Part shown: one piece after another, positions 6,536-12,137 of the stretch
Layout of the letters: each line of letters begins with the position of its first letter
Position numbering within the stretch: the stretch's first letter is position 1
Assembly (NCBI GenBank): GCA_024281135.1
Contig: JAMXLG010000105.1
Location: forward strand, 1-12,137
Length of the DNA: 12,137 nucleotides
Reading direction: 5' to 3'
From: Vulcanimicrobiia bacterium
GTDB taxonomy: Bacteria > Eremiobacterota > Eremiobacteria > Baltobacterales > Baltobacteraceae
Notes under the pieces: model-generated
What the model was told of the DNA's origin: nothing
What the model saw: the letters and a program-made list of their open reading frames with translations, nothing else
Database searches by the model: none
Position numbers and translations under genes: made by a program

Positions 6536-8035
6536 AGTTGCGCCGGCTGCCGTCGCTGCTTCTTCCTTGCCGACGAGACTGCTCTTGCGGCTGTAGAGGA
6601 AGTAGACGACTAATCCGATCGCGAGCCAGACGAGGAACGCAAACCACGGAAGCGGGATGCCGAGCACGTAATCAACGTCGATCTTAAAGCCGAACGCTTT
6701 CGCCATGAGCGGCGACCAGAACGGCGCAAACAGCAAGAGTCCAGACAGAATCGCCGAGGTGACAGGAACGAGGTATGGACCGCCTGGCACTTCGTACCCA
6801 CGTGTGGACGGATACTTCTTGCGAAGAATCGGAAGAGAGATCGACACGAGCACGAACGCGAAGAGCGTACCCATGTTCGTCAGTTCGCCGAGAATGCTGA
6901 TTGGCGTCAGCGAGCCTGTGACGGCGATCAGGATCGTGAAGATCACCGTCGTGACCGCGGGCGTACGGAACTTCGGATGCACCTTCGAGAAGACCGACGG
7001 CAACAGACCGTCGCGCGACATCGCAAAGAAGACGCGCGTCTGTCCGAACATCATCACGAGGAGTACCGTCGTAAGACCGGCGATCGCGCCGAGCGCGATC
7101 AGTGCGCTAGCCCACGGCAGGCCGACCTGATCGACGGCGTACGCCACCGGCTGCGGGACGTTGAGATGCGTGTAGTTGACCATGCCGGTGAGGATCGCCG
7201 CGACGATGATGTAGAGCACGGTGCAAATCGCCAAGCTGCCGATGATGCCGATCGGCATGTCCTTTTTCGGATTCACCGACTCCTCGGCTGCCGTAGATAC
7301 GGCGTCGAAACCAATATACGCGAAGAAGACGAAGAAGGCTCCGAAGAACGTGCCGCCGAGCGTGTACGGGAAGTATGGCGTCCAATTCGCCGAGTTGACG
7401 TGGCCGACGCCGATCGCGATAAAAAAGAGGACGATACAGACCTTGATCGTCACGATGATATTGTTGACCACCGCCGACTCGCGCGTTCCGCGATAGAGTA
7501 AGAACCCGATCAGCAGAATGATGCAAAACGCCGGCAGATTCATGATGCCGTGCAACGGTTCTCCGCTCGGACCTGTGTCGAACGGATTGTGCATGAGATA
7601 TTGAGGAATCTGAAATCCGAAGATGTTCTTGACGACGGTGTAGAAATAGCCGGACCAGCCGACGCTTACCGTCGCCGCGCCGAGCGCGTATTCCAGCACC
7701 AAGTCCCAGCCGATGATCCATGCGACGAACTCACCGAGCGAAGCGTACGCGAATGTGTAGGCGCTGCCGGCAATCGGCACGCGGCTGGCGACCTCCGAGT
7801 AACAGAGCGCGGCAAAGGCGCTGACGAAACCCGCGACGATGAACGAGATCGTCAATGACGGGCCCGTGTATTTCGCGGACGCGACACCGGTAAGAACGAA
7901 GATGCCCGTCCCGATGATGGCGCCGATGCCCATGGCAATCAGCGATACCGGTCCGAGCGTCTTCTTGAGGCTATGTCCTTGCTCTTGGGTCTCAGCGAGG
8001 AGACGGTTGAGCGGCTTAACTCGTTGTAGCAGCAT
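6521..8035 (-). CDS. APC-superfamily amino acid permease (cationic amino acid transporter-like)
   Basis: A 504-residue polytopic membrane protein with about 12 hydrophobic helices and a hydrophilic C-terminal tail. The first helix has GIGAIIGTGIFVLTG (36-50), the family's G-x-G-x-I-x-x-G-T-G-I-F substrate-binding loop. The central motif IGFDAVSTAAEESVNPKKDMPIGI is the hallmark of the CAT/YfnA group of APC transporters (F-D-x-x-x-x-x-A-E-E-x-x-N-P). It imports amino acids across the cytoplasmic membrane, probably by proton symport; specificity is not readable. The first residues before the core (Q4-K25) are a short cytoplasmic segment with K-T-L-G-P, also usual. The gene lies 60 nt downstream of the methyltransferase on the same strand and could share its transcript. 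No clear ribosome site precedes ATG 8035. It ends 15 bp inside the opposing NmrA-like gene. Confidence 0.93.
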   Translation of the reverse strand: MLLQRVKPLNRLLAETQEQGHSLKKTLGPVSLIAMGIGAIIGTGIFVLTGVASAKYTGPSLTISFIVAGFVSAFAALCYSEVASRVPIAGSAYTFAYASLGEFVAWIIGWDLVLEYALGAATVSVGWSGYFYTVVKNIFGFQIPQYLMHNPFDTGPSGEPLHGIMNLPAFCIILLIGFLLYRGTRESAVVNNIIVTIKVCIVLFFIAIGVGHVNSANWTPYFPYTLGGTFFGAFFVFFAYIGFDAVSTAAEESVNPKKDMPIGIIGSLAICTVLYIIVAAILTGMVNYTHLNVPQPVAYAVDQVGLPWASALIALGAIAGLTTVLLVMMFGQTRVFFAMSRDGLLPSVFSKVHPKFRTPAVTTVIFTILIAVTGSLTPISILGELTNMGTLFAFVLVSISLPILRKKYPSTRGYEVPGGPYLVPVTSAILSGLLLFAPFWSPLMAKAFGFKIDVDYVLGIPLPWFAFLVWLAIGLVVYFLYSRKSSLVGKEEAATAAGATSSAV

Positions 8036-8095
8036 TAAGGCTGCGAAATACCGTTATTAAGGCGTCTTCACCTGGTAAATCGCGGCTAGATTGCG

Positions 8096-8812
8096 TTAAA
8101 CCATCCGAGTCCCGATATAGAGGCCCCGGCCGGTAAGCCCATGGGCATCGTAGTCGAGCCGGAAGCGCGCCTTGGCGAAGGCGTTCCGGTACTCGTCGTC
8201 GGTGAAGAGCATCAGACGATGCGGTTCGTTGAATGTCCGCACGCCGTCGCGCGCCGCCACCATATAGTTGTAATGAAGGATCGATGCGTTGCCGTCGCGG
8301 CGACTCACGCTCATGCGCGCGACTTTCAGGTCCGGTTCGTCAGCAAACCGAGCGTCGACGAGACCATCCTTCCAGTCGCTCGGGCGAAGCCACGGTTCCA
8401 CGATTGCGACACCACCGGGTTTGAGATGACGATAGAGCGTCTCGATCGTTTGGTCGAGAAGGCGAACGTTCGGGACATAGCCGATTGAACCGAAGAGCGA
8501 GACAATCGCGTCGAAGCGACGGTCGAGATTGAAGCCGATCATGTCCTGGCAGTGGAAGGCCGCCTTCGGAACACGTGCTTGCGCGATCGCGAGCATCGCG
8601 CGATCCACGTCGAGTCCTTCGCAGTCGTACCATTGCTGCAACTGCTCGATGTGACGCGCCGTTCCGCACCCGACGTCGAGCAAGTGGCGACCGTCAGAGC
8701 TCTTGCGCGTTTCGATGATCTCGTGAATGACGCTCGCTTCGTGCGCGTAGTCCTTTCCGCGCGCAGTTTGAATTGCGTCGTAATATGCAGCTGAACGGGC
8801 GTAGATCGACAT
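8096..8812 (-). CDS. SAM-dependent methyltransferase resembling deoxyaminosugar N,N-dimethyltransferases (DesVI/TylM1 type)
   Basis: A 238-residue class I methyltransferase. Motif I is HLLDVGCGTARHI (43-55), followed by a GLDVD acidic strand end and a HCQDMIGF segment. The whole layout follows, from memory, the DesVI/TylM1 family: YYDAIQTARGKDYAHEAS near the N-terminus, FGSIGYVPN, HLKPGGVAIVEPW, a SVSRRDGNAS segment, FNEPHRLMLFTDDEY and the C-terminal GRGLYIGTR (228-236). In macrolide producers those enzymes dimethylate the amino group of dTDP-3-amino-deoxysugars. No sugar-nucleotide or glycosyltransferase genes are in this window, so the true substrate is open; a free amine or amino sugar is plausible. 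A strong ribosome site (GGAGG, minus strand 8821-8817) stands 4 nt before the ATG. It lies between a DUF4870-type membrane protein and an amino acid permease, all on the minus strand. Confidence 0.85.
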   Translation of the reverse strand: MSIYARSAAYYDAIQTARGKDYAHEASVIHEIIETRKSSDGRHLLDVGCGTARHIEQLQQWYDCEGLDVDRAMLAIAQARVPKAAFHCQDMIGFNLDRRFDAIVSLFGSIGYVPNVRLLDQTIETLYRHLKPGGVAIVEPWLRPSDWKDGLVDARFADEPDLKVARMSVSRRDGNASILHYNYMVAARDGVRTFNEPHRLMLFTDDEYRNAFAKARFRLDYDAHGLTGRGLYIGTRMV

Positions 8813-8816
8813 GTCG

Positions 8817-8821
8817 CCTCC
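8817..8821 (-). promoter_or_regulatory. Ribosome binding site of the methyltransferase
   Basis: Perfect GGAGG on the minus strand, 4 nt from the ATG at 8812-8810. It is the strongest Shine-Dalgarno I see in the window, where most genes lack one, and it fixes the start codon. Confidence 0.75.
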
Positions 8822-8878
8822 AGACTGCGAACCGCCGCACCCGCATTCCTACCAGGCGAGCGGGCTTTTGATGAGCGG

Positions 8879-9277
8879 TTAGCGCACGAACGGAATGCTG
8901 AGCGGGTAGTGGTACCCCTTTACGTCGCTCGCGCGCGCGCAGCCGAGAACGCAAAGGATCACGTTGAGGACGGCAAGCGCAACGTACGCGGCTACGATCG
9001 TCGGAAAAAGCACCGGGAATCGTCCGCCGCCGCCCGCTCCGATTGCTGCGAGCAGCGCGATGAAGCAGAACGTAAAGATGGTCCAGGTGATTTGAAAATT
9101 GAGCGCCGTGGCGGCGTGTGCGCGCGCAAACGGCTTGCTCGGATCGTTGCGCACTTTCAACCATACGAGCAGCGTTGCAATGAGATTGGCGAACGGAATA
9201 TTCGTGAAAATGAGGAGACCTGCCGCATTCGCGTAGATCGCCCAGTTTCGATCATCGGTATCGACCCCAGGAATCAT
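8879..9277 (-). CDS. DUF4870-type small membrane protein
   Basis: A 132-residue protein with about three membrane segments (residues about 12-40, 60-82 and 86-113). The pattern NWAIYANAAGLLIF...PFANLIATLLVWLKVRNDPSKPFARAHAATALNFQITWTIF is that of DUF4870/Tic20-like proteins, which have a conserved H/A-x-x-x-A-L-N-F-Q core. The family has no established function in bacteria. The ATG at 9277 lies next to the long inverted repeat that fills the divergent spacer, and no Shine-Dalgarno precedes it. It is 66 nt upstream of the methyltransferase on the same strand, so the two could be co-transcribed, although the spacer is long enough for a separate promoter. Confidence 0.83.
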   Translation of the reverse strand: MIPGVDTDDRNWAIYANAAGLLIFTNIPFANLIATLLVWLKVRNDPSKPFARAHAATALNFQITWTIFTFCFIALLAAIGAGGGGRFPVLFPTIVAAYVALAVLNVILCVLGCARASDVKGYHYPLSIPFVR

Positions 9278-9285
9278 CGCTGCGG

Positions 9286-9455
9286 GCTTGGAGCTTGGCG
9301 CTGTATGGCCCTTTCCGCTTTCGCGCCGCCTTTTCTCGGAATGCTTCGTTGCTCATCGGTCACGAAGCTACGGCTTCGCTCCCTCTTCGCGCCTCGTCTT
9401 CCGAGAAAATTCGGCACGAAATCGGAAACGACCATACAGCGACAAGCTCCGGAGC
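9286..9455. repeat. Long imperfect foldback (MITE-like or structured spacer)
   Basis: The left arm 9290-9339 and the reverse complement of 9401-9450 match at 43 of 50 positions; the homology can be stretched to 9286 and 9455 with one gap. Both arms begin with GGAGCTT and contain GCTGTATGG and TTTTCTCGG. The 61-bp centre has two competing small stems built from GCTTCG/CGAAGC: 9343-9349 with 9362-9368, and 9363-9368 with 9373-9378. The latter closes a C(TACG)G loop. The element occupies most of the 232-bp spacer between divergent genes. No transposase or target-site duplication is seen. The remaining 9456-9509 holds an imperfect CTTCGG/CCGAAG stem and no confident promoter. Confidence 0.75.
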
Positions 9456-9509
9456 TTCGGTGCAAAATGGCCTCCGTAGCATTGTGCCGAAGGCGAACGC
9501 CATTGCATT

Positions 9510-10865
9510 ATGACGACGAGTTCGTATGACGTCTTGATTCTCGGCGGCGGGAACGCCGGCTGCGCGGCGGCCTTGGCGGCGGCGCGTCACGGCGCGCGCG
9601 TTTTACTCGTCGAGCGATACGGTTTTCTCGGCGGTACCGCGACTGCATCGATGGTCGGACCGTGGATGACATTCCATTCTGGTGACGATCGAATCGTCGG
9701 CGGTATCGCGCAAGAGATCGTCGAGCGGCTGGTTCGGCGCGGCGGCTCGCCCGGCCACATTCACGATTCGTCGGATTACGTTCCGACGATCACGCCGTTC
9801 GATCCGGAAATCCACAAAGCGCTGCTCTTCGAGATGATGCGCGAAGCAGAGGTCGATCTGCTGCTTCACGCGTGGTTCCTCACGGCACTGGTCGAGGACG
9901 ATCGCGTCACCGGAGCAAACGTCGCTACGGTCGGCGGTGGACGCAGTTACCGCGCGCGAGTGGTGATCGATGCGACCGCTGACGCCTACGTTGCATTTGC
10001 CGCGGGCGTTCCCACGCAAAAAGGCGACGAACGCGGTCGTGTCCAGCCGGCTAGCCTCATGTTTCGTCTGAGTCACGTCGACCTCACGAAAACCGCTACG
10101 TACGTGCGCATGCATGCCGATCAAATGCGAACGTCGCTCAAAGCGCACGAGCGCACGGCGCCCGCGCTTACCGCCGTAGCGGGCCTCTACGATCTGTGGG
10201 AAGAGGCCAAACGCGACGGCATGGTCGATATACCACGCGAACTCGTGTCGTTCTTTGTCTCGCCGTATCCCGACGAAGTGACGGTAAACATGACGCGCGT
10301 GACCAACATCGATCCGCTCGATCCTGACGATTTGACCCGCGCGGAAGTCGAAGCGCGTTTGCAGGTGATGCAGTTGTTGCGCTTCTTCCGCGAACGCGTA
10401 CCGGGATTTGAAAACGCGCGTATCGCTGCGACCGGCGCACAAGTCGGCATTCGCGAATCACGTCGCATCGTTGGCCGCTACACACTCACTGCCGAGGACA
10501 TCCTGCAGGGACGTCATTTCGATGATGCGGTGGCGCGTAGTGCATACCCGATCGACATTCACAATCCGAGCGGCAGTGGAACGACGACGCACCGGCTTGC
10601 GCCAGGCGCGAGTTACGAAATACCGTATCGCTGCCTGGTTCCAATAAATCGCGAGCAGTTGCTAGTTGCGGGCCGTTGCATTTCAACGACGCACGAAGCG
10701 CTTGCATCAACACGCCTTACGCCGACCGTCATGACGCTTGGTCAAGCAGCCGGAACTGCGGCCGCGCTCGCGAATGAGCGCAACGTAAATGTAAGCGCTG
10801 TGGAGGGCGATGAACTGCGCCGTGTGTTGATAAACGACGGCGTCGATTTACGGAGAACCCTTTGA
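9510..10865 (+). CDS. FAD-dependent oxidoreductase (FAD_oxidored, PF12831-like)
   Basis: A 451-residue protein. Residues 6-35 form a dinucleotide-binding fold: YDVLILGGGNAGCAAALAAARHG with GGGNAG at 12-17 and the ribose-binding Glu35 at the end of VLLVE, followed by GFLGGTAT (38-45), the family's second conserved FAD loop. RARVVIDATADAYVAFAAGVP is the C-terminal ATG-type FAD motif (D-A-T-A-D), and LTPTVMTLGQAAGTAAALA near the end is the conserved G-x-A-A-G-x-A-A-A helix. Proteins of this type oxidise small hydroxylated or amino substrates; in many genomes they are found in carbohydrate gene clusters, but no substrate is established. It heads an operon with the mini-metalloprotease, sugar kinase and nanE, so a sugar substrate is a reasonable inference. 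The stop overlaps the next start by 4 nt (TTGA). Confidence 0.88.
   Translation: MTTSSYDVLILGGGNAGCAAALAAARHGARVLLVERYGFLGGTATASMVGPWMTFHSGDDRIVGGIAQEIVERLVRRGGSPGHIHDSSDYVPTITPFDPEIHKALLFEMMREAEVDLLLHAWFLTALVEDDRVTGANVATVGGGRSYRARVVIDATADAYVAFAAGVPTQKGDERGRVQPASLMFRLSHVDLTKTATYVRMHADQMRTSLKAHERTAPALTAVAGLYDLWEEAKRDGMVDIPRELVSFFVSPYPDEVTVNMTRVTNIDPLDPDDLTRAEVEARLQVMQLLRFFRERVPGFENARIAATGAQVGIRESRRIVGRYTLTAEDILQGRHFDDAVARSAYPIDIHNPSGSGTTTHRLAPGASYEIPYRCLVPINREQLLVAGRCISTTHEALASTRLTPTVMTLGQAAGTAAALANERNVNVSAVEGDELRRVLINDGVDLRRTL
10852..10855 (+). promoter_or_regulatory. Ribosome binding site deciding a TTG start
   Basis: GGAG inside the end of the oxidoreductase gene, 6 nt before the TTG at 10862. 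It is the main reason for accepting a TTG start for the next gene and its 4-nt overlap. Confidence 0.6.
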
Positions 10866-11164
10866 ATACAGCTTTGAAATTGGCACGTGAATACGGCATT
10901 ACCGTCGCATTCGCAGACCTCGGCGATTGGGGCGTCGACGAATTGCGTTCCGAATACGATCCTTCAGGCCCGACGATTCGCATCAACTCGCGCGTCGCAG
11001 AACAGATGACCTCGGCGGAGCTCGGCGAGTTTATCGTCATTGCGGTCGGACACGAACTCTATCACCATCGCGAAGCAATCGGCGAAATTTCACGTTTGGA
11101 AGAGCGCAGAGATCGCGAAATCGCTGCGAACGACTTCGCGCGCAGATTGCTCGAACTTCGGTAG
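10862..11164 (+). CDS. Stand-alone minigluzincin-like zinc metalloprotease (ImmA/IrrE-like)
   Basis: A 100-residue protein starting at TTG with a 4-nt overlap of the previous stop. It contains HELYH at 64-68 (HExxH zinc site) within VIAVGHELYHH, and REIAANDFARRLLEL at the C-terminus, where Glu86 of E-x-x-A-N-x-F-A-x-x-L-L is in the position of the third zinc ligand of M78/ImmA/IrrE proteases. The N-terminal part (ITVAFADL, TIRINSR) supplies the strands seen before the active helix, with the typical I-x-I-N. Unlike usual ImmA/IrrE proteins it has no helix-turn-helix and no partner repressor beside it; instead it sits between an oxidoreductase and a sugar kinase. The family cleaves regulators; here the target is unknown. 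It has no signal peptide and is probably cytoplasmic. No gene symbol is justified. An alternative is a non-peptidase zinc-binding protein. Confidence 0.75.
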   Translation: MNTALKLAREYGITVAFADLGDWGVDELRSEYDPSGPTIRINSRVAEQMTSAELGEFIVIAVGHELYHHREAIGEISRLEERRDREIAANDFARRLLELR

Positions 11165-11168
11165 ACGC

Positions 11169-12050
11169 GTGCTCTTCGCCGGCATTGATGCGGGTCAAAC
11201 GTCGACCACTGCGGCGATCGGCGGCAGCGACGGGCGTACGATTGCCTTCGGATACTCAGGTCCTGCCGACGAAATCGGCGCCGATGCGCAATCGACGCGG
11301 TTGCGCGATGCACTTGAAGGCGCAATCGCCGATGCGCTCCGCAATGCGAATCTTTCGCCGGAAACGCGATTCGACGCGATCGTGGCGGGCGTATCCGGCT
11401 ATGAAGGACGCGTGTACGGACAAGAGCCGCGTTTACCCGGCGATCGCGTGAAACTCGTCCATGATACGGTCATTGCGCACGCGGGCGCACTCGGTGGAGA
11501 GCCCGGTGTTGTCGTTATTGCAGGAACAGGTTCTGCCGCATATGCTGTTTTCGGCGACGGGAGCTCGCACTTCGAAGGTGGCTGGGGATACCTCTTCGGC
11601 GACGAAGGCAGCGCGTTTTGGATCGGGCGCAGTGCGATATCGCTCGCAGCGTATCACGGCGACTGTGAAGGAACGCGCGCGTTGTTGAGTTTTTTCGACG
11701 TCCATACGCTGCGCGAACTCGTGCGCGCTTTTTATGTCGGCGAGGTGACGCGCGCGAGTCTTGCATCGTTCGCTCCCGTTTGCATCGAGGCGGCGAAGAA
11801 TAACGAAGGATGCCCGTGTCTGTGCGACCCGCCTGTTGCCGCCGCGCGCGAACTCGCGCGTCTGGCGTCGCGAGCTGCGCGAGGACGCGCGGATGCGTCG
11901 CGCGTTGCTTTCGTCGGTGGGTTGATCGCTGATCCGTGGCTACGCGATCGCATCGCGGAGTCGCTCGAGCAAGAATTTCCGTCTGCGACCATTGTCGAAC
12001 CTCAAGGAGAACCGGTCGACGGCGCCCTTGTGTTGGCGCGGCGCGCATGA
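11169..12050 (+). CDS. BadF/BcrA-type N-acetylhexosamine kinase
   Basis: A 293-residue protein starting at GTG 11169, 4 nt after the previous stop; a longer frame begins at 11040 but its first 43 codons overlap the metalloprotease gene and lack family features. Phosphate-1 motif IDAGQTST (6-13), HDTV (98-101) with Asp99 in the place of the catalytic base of N-acetylglucosamine kinases, AGTGSAA (118-124) and GGWGYLFGDEGSAFWIG (137-153) are the signature blocks of the BadF/BadG/BcrA/GlcNAc-kinase family. The product phosphorylates an N-acetylated hexosamine (ManNAc or GlcNAc) with ATP; the choice is not determined by sequence, but the next gene, nanE, favours ManNAc. Unusual is a CPCLC cluster (215-219) in a loop where relatives usually have a short D-P-type turn. 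It overlaps nanE by 4 nt (ATGA). Confidence 0.87.
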   Translation: MLFAGIDAGQTSTTAAIGGSDGRTIAFGYSGPADEIGADAQSTRLRDALEGAIADALRNANLSPETRFDAIVAGVSGYEGRVYGQEPRLPGDRVKLVHDTVIAHAGALGGEPGVVVIAGTGSAAYAVFGDGSSHFEGGWGYLFGDEGSAFWIGRSAISLAAYHGDCEGTRALLSFFDVHTLRELVRAFYVGEVTRASLASFAPVCIEAAKNNEGCPCLCDPPVAAARELARLASRAARGRADASRVAFVGGLIADPWLRDRIAESLEQEFPSATIVEPQGEPVDGALVLARRA

Positions 12051-12137
12051 ATTCAATCCTCGAATCACTGCGCGGTGGTCTGATCGTCTCCGTGCAAGCG
12101 TGGCCCGGCTCTGCGATCGACGATCCGTACGTACTTG
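12047..12137 (+). CDS. nanE: N-acetylmannosamine-6-phosphate 2-epimerase, N-terminal fragment (cut by window end)
   Basis: ATG at 12047 overlaps the kinase stop (ATGA). Thirty codons are visible. They read M-N-S-I-L-E-S-L-R-G-G-L-I-V-S-V-Q-A and then W-P-G-S-A-I-D-D-P-Y-V-L, matching the NanE start (L-x-G-G-L-I-V-S-C/V-Q-A, then a D-P segment). NanE converts N-acetylmannosamine-6-phosphate to N-acetylglucosamine-6-phosphate in sialic acid/ManNAc catabolism. The short visible length limits certainty. Confidence 0.72.
   Translation, partial: MNSILESLRGGLIVSVQAWPGSAIDDPYVL

Noticed and set aside
6977..7501. 174-codon plus-strand frame opposite the permease
   Set aside because: Asp/Arg-rich low-complexity product mirrored from hydrophobic transmembrane codons; shadow frame.
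8813..8878. Possible terminator in the spacer between the DUF4870 and methyltransferase genes
   Set aside because: Only a 5-bp CCCGC/GCGGG match with a long loop and no T-run; not enough to call.
9274..9529. Several short frames on both strands over the divergent spacer
   Set aside because: They arise from the inverted repeat, so their translations resemble each other, and none has a ribosome site or known motif.
11040..11168. 43-codon N-terminal extension of the kinase frame
   Set aside because: It overlaps the metalloprotease gene out of frame, and the family N-terminus (F-A-G-I-D-A-G-Q-T) begins just after GTG 11169.

Overview
This is a GC-rich, gene-dense bacterial window with frequent GTG and TTG starts, 1-4 nt gene overlaps, and few strong Shine-Dalgarno sequences. 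No rRNA, tRNA, CRISPR array or transposase is visible. The mix of short operons, TetR switches and a sugar-catabolism cluster fits an uncultured soil-type bacterium. Candidatus Eremiobacterota (WPS-2) or a similar lineage is my guess from general style only; nothing in the window proves a phylum.

Region 1 (1-4887, + strand): the C-terminal part of a hydantoinase/oxoprolinase-type protein, cut by the window edge, is followed with a 1-nt overlap (TAGTG) by a TetR regulator. Directly after the regulator lies a near-perfect 31-bp palindrome overlapping a TTGACA promoter. This promoter faces a small four-helix membrane protein and then a secreted protein that joins a YVTN-type beta-propeller to a phosphoesterase (alkaline-phosphatase superfamily) domain. 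The likely arrangement is a regulator controlling the two membrane/exported products next to it.

Region 2 (4855-6535): a second TetR regulator (minus) is divergent from an NAD(P)-binding NmrA/SDR-like protein (plus). The 103-bp spacer holds face-to-face promoters and at least three copies of a 13-bp palindrome, TGAACNNNGTTCA-like. This is a classic divergent, self-regulated repressor/target pair with an unusually rich operator array. Both genes overlap their convergent neighbours tail-to-tail.

Region 3 (6521-9277, minus strand): a DUF4870-type membrane protein, a SAM methyltransferase that closely resembles the deoxyaminosugar N,N-dimethyltransferases of macrolide pathways (DesVI/TylM1 type), and an APC-superfamily amino acid permease.

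Region 4 (9278-9509): a 232-bp gap between divergent genes, mostly filled by a long imperfect foldback (about 50-bp arms, 86 % identical) with nested small hairpins. It may be a MITE-like element or a structured regulatory region.

Region 5 (9510-12137, + strand): a tight operon of an FAD-dependent oxidoreductase, a 100-residue stand-alone HExxH (ImmA/IrrE-like) protein, a BadF/BcrA-type N-acetylhexosamine kinase, and the first 30 codons of an N-acetylmannosamine-6-phosphate epimerase (NanE). Kinase plus NanE points to ManNAc/GlcNAc (sialic-acid-type) catabolism. The oxidoreductase and mini-metalloprotease in the same transcript are the least expected part of the window.
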